Below are positions 1 to 9,826 of a stretch of 64,000 bases of DNA, piece by piece (the first letter of the stretch is position 1; each line of letters begins with the position of its first letter). A program made the position numbers and the translations under genes. Under the pieces are notes generated by a model. That model saw nothing but the letters and a program-made list of their open reading frames with translations. It searched no databases and had not been told where the DNA came from. The stretch is taken from assembly GCA_910591455.2 (NCBI GenBank), contig OU342815.1, positions 17,439,806 to 17,503,805 on the forward strand, written 5' to 3'. The stretch comes from Pholis gunnellus. Taxonomy: Eukaryota; Chordata; Actinopteri; Perciformes; Pholidae.

Positions 1-1321
1 ACAGACGGCTATATAAAAGTCTAATTACCATTCTAGCACAGAGGCGGTATTTATATTACAGAGTAGATTGCTAATACCCTTTAGCCTTCGCTCCACAGCT
101 CCAGCAGCAACGTGGAATAGGTAAACAGGCGAGCGGAGCGCCGCTCGGTTCAGTCTTGCTTAGGTTCAATGGTGTGAAAATCCCCTGTGGGTCAACATGC
201 TCCGCTCCTGTAATGTCATTAGCATTTAAGGTCAAACAAGCTCTGTGGAGACCTGATCTGTCCCGGTGCCCTTTTCAGGTGATTCTTTGTTGCGTTCAGC
301 ACAGTCTGCTGCATCCATGCTAAAAGTGTGTGGTCTTTGTCAACGTTTTCAAATATATATTGTGCGAAGGTCGTCAACGTGAAATGTGTCCTTTTACAAT
401 ATACATTCGGCCAGTGTTGTTGTAGTTGAGTTATTCCACTGTCTTTACCTTCCATTTTCTCCGCCTTGGCCACGACACGGTGCCGGAAACCATCTTGTTG
501 CACAGTTGAGAGTGAGTTGCACGGCTAACTAAAGGGCCCTGAGCCAGAAGAGCTCCAGCAGAGACCCCAGGGGGGGGGGGGGGGGGGGTTAAAAGGGCCT
601 GGTGTGGGTGAAGAGAACAGCTTGAACACCAAGCCAGACATCCATTTTTCTGTTAAGAGAGCACATTGATGACAATTAGGCACGGATAATGCTTCACTAA
701 GTGTACCACTACAGGCTGTTGGCAAACATTTACAACAGGGTGGCCTCGCTGCTCAGTTAAGCTGTGTCTCCATTCTTTGTTCTTTTAATAGCTTGATCAG
801 ATTGGATTCACTTTTTTTAATCACTCAAGCTCCTTAGGTGACTACTCTGTTTTCGGCTTAAGTGACTGTGTCTCTAAGTGGGATTCTGGTGCCAGTGTCA
901 GTCATTTGCTGTTAAGTTTCAACCTTAAATTCCTAACTGTTGCTTTTTAACCTGATGCTGCAGAGATTATATATAACGTATACAACATTCAGATAGGATA
1001 ACGCATCTGTTAAACCTCATGTTCTCAAAACAGAAGTAATCCCTGACAGGATCAAAACTCTTGACGATAGAAAGGTTTTGTACAACAATAGTATTCAATT
1101 CTTCCGAAATGGTCTCTGTCGTCCCTTCCCTGTGCAATTATGGTTGAAACCATTCTGTTTGCAGTGGAGTTTAGCCCAAGAGACGCTGTCTAGATAGCGT
1201 GTGATGTTTGTTTGAATGTAAGTAGCACAGCGTAACAACTATGCTCAGAAAAACACGAAGCATCAATCTGTCATTCAGCATTTAAGATGCCTCATGAAAA
1301 GACGTCTCTGTCTCCTCTCAG
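1..1321 (+). other. chpf intron (3' part), no coding sequence seen
   Basis: The stretch upstream of the 1322 acceptor shows no CHPF-like frame, so the preceding exon lies outside the window. It holds a G homopolymer of 19 at 570-588. An open frame on the minus strand (219-503, 94 codons) has no recognisable domain. Otherwise it is unremarkable AT-rich intron. Confidence 0.75.
570..588. repeat. Poly-G tract (about 19)
   Basis: Uninterrupted run of G in the chpf intron. It is a potential G-quadruplex or homopolymer-length sequencing artefact; its exact length should be treated as uncertain. Confidence 0.9.
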
Positions 1322-1504
1322 GGACTTCAGTACAACCATTATGAGTTGGGAAAAAACTCTGATCCGAGTAAAGAACAAAGTGAACAGCTGAAGAAAGCGC
1401 TGACTGTCCATCCAGTGTCTGACCCTGAACAGATGTACAGGCTGCACAGATACTTCACTGAGATTGAACTCCAGAAGACTTACGATGAGATTGCTAAGCT
1501 GCAG
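1322..1504 (+). CDS. chpf: chpf penultimate coding exon
   Basis: This 183-nt exon encodes 61 residues starting GLQYNHYELGKNSDPSKEQ. The acceptor is a pyrimidine-rich stretch ending in CTCAG and the donor is CTGCAG/GTAAGC. Both ends are in phase 0. It covers the linker before the second glycosyltransferase-like domain, with QMYRLHRYFTEIELQKTYDEI as the recognisable core. There is no start codon here: the reading frame is entered from an upstream exon outside the window, so an apparent initiator at 1346 is not real. Confidence 0.93.
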
Positions 1505-2862
1505 GTAAGCTGCTTGTCAAGTGTCACAAATCACCTGTGGTTCAGTCTTCTCACTGCTTCCAACTGTCTACATCTGACCGATTTCTTGTGTTTCCACAGG
1601 CAGAAATAAAAAACGTGAGCGTGGTCGCGTTTGACGGCAACCGAAGCGCCCAATGGCCCGTTGGGATCAATCCTCCTTTTGAACCCAAATCTCGGTTTGA
1701 AGTTCTGAAGTGGGAATACTTTACAGAAGAGGAGATTTATTCATGCATCGACGGCTCTCCAAAGTGTGAACTGCAGGGTATTGACCGCATGGACGTGGCG
1801 GACGTCATTGAGGTGGCCATGGTAGAGCTGAACAAGAAGTACAAGCCTGTCCTCCACCTGAAGAAGCAGCAGCTGATCAACGGGTACAGGCGCTTCGACC
1901 CCGTCAGGGGCATGGAGTACACCTTGGATCTTCAGCTTGAGGTTGTGAACCAAAAAGGTCACAGCCGGTCAATCACCAAGCGAGTTCACCTGGTGCGACC
2001 TCTGAGTCGGATTGAGATCATCCCCATGCCCTATGTCACCGAAGCGACTAGGATTCACATCATTATACCTCTGACTCTGAAGGACCGAAGCTATGTTGAC
2101 CATTTCCTCGAAGTCTTTGCCTCGAATGCCTTTGAGACCAGTGAAAATTCCATCTTAACGTTCTTGTTTATTTATGACCCAGTGGAGGCACAGCAGGTTA
2201 ACCAGAATGATATATTTGCCAGTGTAAAGGCACAGATAAACACGTACGAACGCAAATACCCAACAGTAAAAATCCCGTGGATAAGTGTCAAGACGGAAGT
2301 GCCGTCCCAGATCAAATTCATGGACATCATCTCGAAGAAGCACCCGGTTGACTCGCTGTTCTTCTTGGCCAACGTCAACTCGAATGTCAATTCAGAATTT
2401 CTGAACCGCTGCCGCATGAATTCCATAAACAACTGGCAGGTGTTCTTCCCCATTCACTTCCAGGACTTCAACCCCGACGTGGCCTATCCCAACCAGCAGC
2501 ATCCCGCCACAGTCGATCTGATCAAGGACGCGGGCCACTTTGACCGCAGGTCATTTGAAGAAGCGTGTTTTTACAACTCTGACTACATGGCGACGCGCAC
2601 GCGAATGGTGGCGGACATCCAAGAGAATGAGGAGATTCTAGAGACCCTGGACATCTTCGACATGTTCTTAAAGTATTCGGGCCTGCACGTGTTCAGGGCG
2701 GTGGAGCCGGCGTTGCACCAGCAGTACAGCTACCAAGCCTGCAACCCGCAGCTAAGTGAAGACATCTACCACAGATGTGTGCAGAGCAACTTGGAAGGTC
2801 TGGGTTCTCGCTCCCAGCTCGCCATGCTGCTGTTTGAGCAAGAACAAGGAAACAGCACCTGA
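1322..2862 (+). CDS. chpf: Chondroitin polymerizing factor, C-terminal part (two exons, 5' end outside window)
   Basis: Two exons, 1322-1504 and 1600-2862, join in phase 0 across a 95-nt GT-AG intron and give 481 residues ending in LFEQEQGNST. CHPF is a type II Golgi membrane protein that partners CHSY1/CHSY3 to polymerise the alternating GlcA/GalNAc chondroitin backbone. The visible part is the C-terminal glycosyltransferase-like half. Seen directly are GYRRFDPVRGMEYTLDL, RPLSRIEIIPMPYVTEATR, SKKHPVDSLFFL, LNRCRMN, a FFPIHFQDFNP block, and the ending EGLGSRSQLAMLLFEQEQ. These match CHPF better than CHSY1/CHSY3 or CHPF2, as remembered. The canonical DxD metal-binding site of the second domain reads NVN. 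The N-terminal half and signal anchor lie left of the window. Convergence with asic4 repeats the human CHPF-ASIC4 order. The family call is near certain; whether it is a chpfa or chpfb paralogue cannot be told. Confidence 0.95.
1600..2862 (+). CDS. chpf: chpf terminal coding exon
   Basis: The acceptor TTTCCACAG precedes GCAGAAATAAAA. The exon then runs open for 1263 nt (420 codons) to a TGA at 2860-2862. It carries almost the whole second glycosyltransferase-like domain. Codon usage is GC-rich at third positions compared with the flanking AT-rich DNA. Compared with the catalytic CHSY proteins, the DVD of the GalNAc-transferase site is NVN at 2371-2379, and the WGLED-type motif is replaced around NEEILETLDIFDMF. 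Both fit a non-catalytic partner subunit. Upstream open frame from 1537 to 1599 is intron and not coding. Confidence 0.95.
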   Translation, partial: AEIKNVSVVAFDGNRSAQWPVGINPPFEPKSRFEVLKWEYFTEEEIYSCIDGSPKCELQGIDRMDVADVIEVAMVELNKKYKPVLHLKKQQLINGYRRFDPVRGMEYTLDLQLEVVNQKGHSRSITKRVHLVRPLSRIEIIPMPYVTEATRIHIIIPLTLKDRSYVDHFLEVFASNAFETSENSILTFLFIYDPVEAQQVNQNDIFASVKAQINTYERKYPTVKIPWISVKTEVPSQIKFMDIISKKHPVDSLFFLANVNSNVNSEFLNRCRMNSINNWQVFFPIHFQDFNPDVAYPNQQHPATVDLIKDAGHFDRRSFEEACFYNSDYMATRTRMVADIQENEEILETLDIFDMFLKYSGLHVFRAVEPALHQQYSYQACNPQLSEDIYHRCVQSNLEGLGSRSQLAMLLFEQEQGNST

Positions 2863-5320
2863 GGAACACCAGTGAACGCCTGCTCGTCTTTAAATGGAGG
2901 TTAAAAGCTGTGTGTTTTATTGTACGAGAGTTTGGGACAACCCGTGTCTGGGGGCTGAAGTATCGCAGTATCTCGGTGTCACTCAAAGATCGTCTGGTTT
3001 GTTCCGAGTTTTTAGATAGTTTTGAAAAAAATGAATGCAGTACATTCCCAATGAAACCTCTCCTTAAATGTTTACAATACTTGTTGGTACAGATGAGTTT
3101 GCTTGAACCAAATGTTTTCGCTACTCTTGACGATTCTGAAAGCGACGTTAAGTAATTTCTGACTACTTGGTGGCAGAAACTCCCAGCAGCAGAGCCCGGA
3201 CTTAGTGCTGGCTTATCCGGCTATGTTTTAAATCGTCAACTACACATCCAGCGGACACACGGCTGCACAGAATCAGAGGTACGAGCAGCGACGCTTTCAC
3301 ATATCTAGAATTAATGTTAATGTATGTTCTATTAATGTATAGCTCTTGTGGGTATACATTAGTATGTTGCACCAAAGGTTGTGTGCTCCTTCACGTTGAA
3401 ACATTGAGCTTTTGATACTTACTGATTTGAGTTTTTAACAGAAGCTTATCTTTACTGTATGTGCCTTGACACTGACTTGTCATATGCTGACTGATTTTAA
3501 ATGATCTTTATGTTACACAGTTTTGCAGTCGCCCCCCCCCCACCAGGTGATGCACATTTTTCATTAGAACTTAAAAGATGAATAATAGTTCTGATCAGGT
3601 GGGAGGTATTAGCTTTCACTGTGGATAAAGTAACGTTACATAGCTGGGAGAACTGAACGGGTAGTCGGTCAACCTACAATTTTATTTAAAAGGTGTCTCA
3701 GAAATATCAAGATCTCGACCAGCCGCAGGTTGTGTACGTGCCTCAAAGCAGGGAGGGTCTTCAGAGGTCATAGATGCAGACTTGTGTATTCCAGCAGTCT
3801 GCACACGACTTCAAGTTTTCTCCATGAAACCCTTTTTGATGTTGCACGAAAATTCACATGCAGGAGACAAAGGCGAATTTATGAATATTGGGGGGAAAAT
3901 AAATCACCTTGGTAAATGTCTGAAGTGATTGCCCGGGTGAGTCCTCCATAAAACAGGATTTAATTAGTTTCGAAATGATTGAAATTTAAGAATGTATGAA
4001 ACATCAAGAATAGCAGGCGGTTTTAACACTAAGATGTTTAAATGTTCCAAAGCGTTTTGGGAGTGTATTGCTAAAGTTTCTGTAAGTTATTGAATGGTGA
4101 GCTCAGCTTTAGAAATGGTTGCTTTACCCTGTCGCAGTGCAGTCCAATGGGAGGCCTTTTTCTACATTACTGAGTGGTGGTTGCGGCGGTAGCTGTACTG
4201 GACACAAGAAAGATGTTAGTATGTTTATAATGTGCAATATTACAGATAACACAACTGTCTTGATGTCTGATGGAGGGCAAAGACATTTGCTGTAGGTAGA
4301 GCAGTGTGTTTACCACAGTACTGTTCACGACGTTACATAAAGTTAGACTGCTTTCCGTTCAATGTTAAGTAAATACACTGTAATTGACGAGACCTTTTAA
4401 TGTATTTTACTGACACTAGAGACTTTTCATCATCAAATTGACTTTGAAATACATCGGATGAAGGCATGTCATTTTATTTAACTTTAATTGAATGCAAACT
4501 TACTTATTGGAAGTGGAGATCCTCAACACTGTTTGCTGTATTTTCTGCCATGTGAACAAAGACCACGGAGGTCATTTCTTTTTTTTTATAACGCATCTCT
4601 TTCTCGACGAGAGCAGAAGAGTACGACACTAATAATGTGCGCAAATTGGAAACCGAATCTTCCAAAAAAACCACTGTGAAAGATGGAGGGCTTAGATTAC
4701 AATATGAAGTTACTGTGGTGATGTGCGTCGCGTCCGCCTTCTGTGGACGTGAGCAGCTTAAAATTAAGCGAGCGTGGCAGATTAATCACCCCGTGTTGTT
4801 AAGACAGCCACCGTCGCCGGGCGAAGTCTCTTAAGTATTTTGTTCATAACTTTTTCATCTGTCATTTCTCTATGAATTATGCAGATTCTGAATACTTCCG
4901 CACTAACAGAGGCTTTCATGACATTCTCTGTACATGTATAAATATTTCATAGATTCTATTTTTAAGCCTTTTGTAGCTTTATGTACACAGCAATTGATAC
5001 TTTATTTTTGGTGACAAAAACATACTGTATCCTACTTTGTATTTTGTGCTTTGAAAATCATGTCATTTGACCATGAAGACAATTTAATAATATGCTTTTG
5101 TTACACTTTCAACCAAGTAAATCATTACAAAAAAAGCAGGCAAATACATCGATTTTTTTTGATTTCCATTGATCGGTTTACATTATTTTATGCGTATGGG
5201 GACGAGTATAACCAAAGCAATACGTTTGAATTAGTACTCATCACATTTAATTGTGTGCTGTAATTTCTAATGAACTGTGAATTATTGTAATTTTTAAATA
5301 AAGAGTATTTGAATATACAC
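2863..5320 (+). other. chpf: Probable chpf 3' UTR
   Basis: After the stop codon the sequence becomes AT-rich with no conserved frame. An AATAAA occurs at 3898-3903 and another at 5297-5302, the latter followed by a T/G-rich stretch. The distal one would give a 3' UTR of about 2.4 kb and the proximal one about 1.05 kb. The end point is inferred from these signals only and needs transcript data. Confidence 0.5.
5297..5302 (+). promoter_or_regulatory. chpf: Candidate distal polyadenylation signal of chpf
   Basis: AATAAA in TTAAATAAAGAGTATTTG, followed by a TTTCCTCTTTTAGTTGTC-type U-rich downstream element. It lies 2.4 kb past the stop codon. A second AATAAA at 3898-3903 is a possible alternative. 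Confidence 0.45.
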
Positions 5321-6089
5321 ATTTCCTCTTTTAGTTGTCTTTATTTTACTTTTTGGAGGAGGGGGGGGGAAATAGCATTCATAAGTGCAGTTTGTCCTTT
5401 AGGTGTCAGCAAAAGAGCGCGTTTGGTGTCGGCAGCACAGGTCCTCGACCAGGACTGGCTGCCAGTGAGCGTTGCTGAACAACATTTAGAGATTTCTAAC
5501 ACAAACACGATTGCTTTTCTCATTCATGTTCACAGCGTGTGCTCAGTAGGACTGCAGTGAACACTCTTGCACATGTCAGACACGAGGTATTCCTGATGTC
5601 TGGGTTGGGTAAAAACAGGGAAAATGTTGCAACCTTAATAACAGCTTTAGTTATTTCAAGGGTCCGTATGCACTACCCTGAGGCATGCTGTAAAACCACA
5701 TAACTACAGAGCAGCTGGGAGTTAATTGTAAGTCATTATTTTGTACTTCGTTTTACGTTCGATCCCAGGACTTTCTCCTCCCACATGGGGACACAGTGGT
5801 TTCAAGTCCCCTAGAAATGAGAAGTTCTCCGTTTTCACGACAATTTGGGTTCACCTGGAGGGTATTTTAAGAAACAGAATTGCACAAATTGCTAGACATT
5901 AAGAAGAATGATCAAGAAATCACATCACTTATCCTAACTAGAAAATTACACTTTTTCAAAGGCCTATAATCCCCCCCCCAAAAAAAGAAACCTACCACTG
6001 AAATGCCTTCAATCTTTTTGTAACCTTGTATTTCTTTTTATAGCAATGATGGAAAGGCTTTAAAGTGAGTGGTACACTTGAAATACGTG

Positions 6090-6192
<103 letters not shown>

Positions 6193-6409
6193 ATAAATAC
6201 ACAATGTGAAATTGAATTGGGATTTGGATTTAGGAGGCACTGGTTTTACCAATCTAAACTTTAATAGTTATCGTATTTACCATATTTAACATTTATAAAA
6301 TGTGTTTTAACAGAGGAAATAATCACAAGATCACACATCTGTACAAAATGTAAGCGTTCCTTGTTCCTGCAGTGACGGCACATTTCCTTGTCTGTCAGAT
6401 GTGTGATGA

Positions 6410-6447
6410 AATTCCTTCTTCGGAAAAGGTTTTCCGAAGAAGGAATT
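6410..6447. repeat. 38-bp palindrome: 18-bp perfect arms, 2-nt spacer
   Basis: Left arm AATTCCTTCTTCGGAAAA at 6410-6427, GG spacer, and exact reverse complement at 6430-6447. A CTGTCAG / CTGACAG pair lies just outside at unequal distances, so the inverted structure may once have been longer. It may be the relic of a fold-back or MITE-type element; no coding relation is seen. Confidence 0.9.
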
Positions 6448-8326
6448 CCTGACAGCTGCTTGAGTCACCTAGCACTCATATTTTTTACTCCCTACTCAGA
6501 TGACCTCTCAGACCTCAGCCAAAAAACAAACGGCTGAAAAAGGACGACAGATTTTCAAAAATTAACATCGGTGGCTGGTCTGATTAAATATATATATATA
6601 TTTGTTTACAGATAAATGGCACTGCATGTGACTGAATGTCATGGAGCTATACAAAGATAGACCCATAGAGATGTGCAAGAAGGGAGCTAAGAGTAGAGGC
6701 TTGAGGAATCCCAGGAATGTGAGCTACATGTCAGCAGGGAGGTCGTCCCATCTGCTACAGTACAGACTTGCAGCCCACCGCTCAGTCCCGTGGCACCTCA
6801 CGCGGATGGCATGCTGATGTAAAAGCAACCATTTGTAATCGTTTTATCTGTGTTTTTAAATGCTTTTGTCATCCAAATGAATCAGGTTGTGTTTTAAAGT
6901 GCGCAGCGTCTCGAGGATCGAAAACCTTTCGACATCGACTCCAGGCTCGACCATTCAAACACAACTCTACAGTGATAAGCAGCCCAGTATTCATCTCAAC
7001 ACACCAGCCCCAGTGTGACTTGTCTGAGGATAGCTACAATTATTGATGACAGAGGAGAAGATTGTTATGCATAGCCTGTACAGGATGCCATCAGAGACTG
7101 TGATTGGGAACCTTTTGAAAATGTCAAAGTGACACATGATTATGAATATTAAACAGCCATGTATAGCCCATGATTACTTGACAGGAGGAGAGGATTTGAC
7201 AGATGGAGGACTGTGGAATCTCATTGTGAGCTAAAGTGATGAATGGCGATATTGCGGCAACAGAATGCACCGATCAAATTAACAGCAAAGTTATGTTGTC
7301 ATTTGTAAACATGATATCCTCTAATGTGAAGTATTTCATACATTCCCCAGACAAATGTTAGGAATTACATGCAGATGGGATTGTCAAAGGCCTATCAAAA
7401 TATAGGGGGCATTAAGCTGGCTTGATTTTGTGCAGTTTAGGGTTGAGCTTTAAAAATTGAGTCCAACAAAATTTGTTGACAATTAGCAACACAAAAGGAT
7501 GTGATGTTTTGAAGCCCAAACTGCTGCATGATAGCAAATAAGTTGCTGCCATGCTATGCTATGTAGTTCACATCGTGTGTACCCTAGCATTGCCAAATAC
7601 AGTATTTGTGGTTGAGAGTTAATTAAAAAAGACCACATCTGTGGCATTTCTGAATGCACATTCCTGAATGCTTCTACAATGGAGACAAATAAGAAAGCAC
7701 AATATAGCGTGCCTGTACTGTAAGTAATATTAGATTGAAGCCCATTGATAAAAGAAACAATTGTGAGGCCGAGTTAACTCTTTCTACTGACACAAAGAAA
7801 GGTGTCAAGTTATGCCAAATTGTCTAGATCACCTAGTTTGTCAATCTAGTCCTAGAAACTCAGTACTTGCCTGTAGTTATGTAGATCATCTAAAGTCATC
7901 AGCAACACTGCCCTATAAATGTGCAAGAAAATGAATACCCTAACTACTTCCTCTGTTGTTGCCTGTCCCACTCATGTGACAGTATAGTTGGGACCGTTGT
8001 TGCCTTTTTAACAGTGTAAATCCCAAACGTCTCAATTTATAGAGTGACACAAGAAGAAGCTGACATCAAAGCCTCACAAATTCTTAAAAGATTATGGGAA
8101 GTCAGGGCTACAGGTTCTTAAAGTTCCTGCAGTGCATAAGGGCAAATGAGCGAGCCGACTTTCCGTGATAACGACAAACATGTTTATGAGTGAATCAATG
8201 TAGAAGTCTCCATTTTTATATTTCATTCCCACTTTGCTAACTTGTGCTCTTAAAAAATGTTGTGTCTTTGTCCCGTCCATTGAGGATTAATATCCTGTTT
8301 CAACTCTGCGCTGTCCTAACTCTACA

Positions 8327-9700
8327 TTTATTAGATAAAAACCTTACTACTGCAATAAAACTCTACGCTTCTTTTGCTAACTATGTCGATTTTCAAACAT
8401 TCCTTTTTTTTTCCGCCGAGTCGCATCAGCCTTATGTGCTCAGTCATGTGTGCAAAAATGTTAAAGTGCACATGCAAACAAACAAACAAACGCACACATT
8501 GATGCCGGGTCTACACTGTAAATTGCTGCTACACTTTTACAGAGGGCCCCACAAGCTGAAGGAGATGACTCGGCAAAAAATAAAATTCTGTTTCTTATTG
8601 CTTACGTCAGCTCAAAGTTATGATGCCAACCAAAGTGAAGGGTGGATGGTGGGCAGAAATGAATTGAATAAGAAAAATCTAAGTACAACCATTTCATAAC
8701 TGAATGACATCATCCACTCCTCATCCAGGAGGATGTCGTCTTGGTAAAAGCAGGACACACAAAAAGAAAAGATGGAGATAATAGTCACGATGCATTCAGT
8801 CCGTTTTTGTTACCTGGACAAATGTGTTGATGTTTGGCAGTCTAACATATCTGCAGATTGTACGTGTAAGTATTTGCTACAATCGTGACCGCTATTGTCA
8901 TATAAAAGTCTTCCCTAAAATGTATAAATAACTCAAATTAATATTTCATAAGTTATATATTAACCGAATATAAACGACAACCATTGAAACAGAACTTTAG
9001 AACTTTCTCATTTTAAAGTTGGACTTTATGTACAGGTACAATGCTACTCTCTAACACCTTAACCACAAACCAGACAAAGTGTATCATGTGGAAAGATGCT
9101 GCTAGATCTAAAGCCAAGGTCTACAGTTCAGCCTAAATAATCCCCCTCATATTTTGGATGGATGTTACACGAGTAAGATTTGCTTTCTGTAAGGATGCTC
9201 ACCTTGTATACAATATAGAACATATAGATAATAGTACCTCTTTAAATAATTACATCATTTAGAAAGTGTAATGGCTTTGTATGGTACAGTGTGTTTTCCG
9301 TGACGTAGGAGGAACAGTTGGAGGGATAAATGGAAAGATACAGACAGAAAGAAATCAGAGATGCTAGCAGAATAAATAAATCATTATAAACATGTATAAA
9401 CATGATCGAGGTGAAATACAGTCCTCTTGTCCCCTTGTAGTGATCATGAACCAAAACTTGGCCCTGATGCACAAAGTTGAGAGGTGTCCCATCCAGAGAA
9501 AACAAAAAAAGCGGTGTCCAATTTGTGCCTACATACGTACAAGTGCTTTGTTAGCAGCACAAGTTTGGTGTTTGACTTTGGCTGTAGCTTTTCACTGGTG
9601 ACAGCAAAGGAGCGACGGAAATGCCAAGGGTCCGTTATTGATCTGAACGCGGACGGTTTTCATCTTTTGGTGTCACCAGGACTGGAAACGATGGTTGGCT
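8327..9700 (-). other. asic4: Probable asic4 3' UTR
   Basis: The region lies downstream of the asic4 stop codon on the minus strand. The nearest clear AATAAA found on that strand is at 8327-8332 (TTTATT on the plus strand), which would give a UTR of about 1.4 kb. The boundary is inferred. A plus-strand open frame of 151 codons at 8244-8699 overlaps its end but begins with a non-ATG codon and shows no domain. Confidence 0.4.
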
Positions 9701-9826
9701 CTAGCAAGCGAAGTCCTCAAATACCCCGTGGTGGCGATGGGGGTGTGGGATAGGGTGGTGGTGGTTGGGGAGGATCGTGTTGGCGTACGCCCCCTCTGGG
9801 TGACTCCGTGTCATGTCATTCGGCTC
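9701..9826 (-). CDS. asic4: asic4 exon 10 (C-terminus and stop)
   Basis: 126 nt encoding EPNDMTRSHPEGAYANTILP, a His/Pro-rich stretch NHHHPIPHPHRHH, and the end GVFEDFAC before TAG at 9701-9703. PNHHHP and the terminal FEDFAC are the ASIC4 signature. The acceptor is TTCAGCAG/GAG, a tandem NAGNAG site, so an extra Gln (exon start at 9829) is an equally possible splice form. A plus-strand frame covering the same bases is a shadow. Confidence 0.93.
   Translation of the reverse strand, partial: EPNDMTRSHPEGAYANTILPNHHHPIPHPHRHHGVFEDFAC

Noticed and set aside
219..503. 94-codon minus-strand frame in the chpf intron
   Set aside because: No recognisable domain and no splice or poly(A) context; treated as chance.
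1537..1599. Upstream ATG of the long chpf frame
   Set aside because: It lies in the 95-nt intron between the two chpf exons; the acceptor at 1599 sets the coding start of the exon.
5750..5800. GTTCGATCCC box-B-like motif, possible tRNA or SINE
   Set aside because: No box A at the right distance and no cloverleaf; at most a tiny SINE-tail fragment.
8244..8699. 151-codon plus-strand open frame near the asic4 3' end
   Set aside because: It starts at a non-ATG codon, has low-complexity AT-rich composition and no domain, and overlaps the presumed asic4 3' UTR in antisense.
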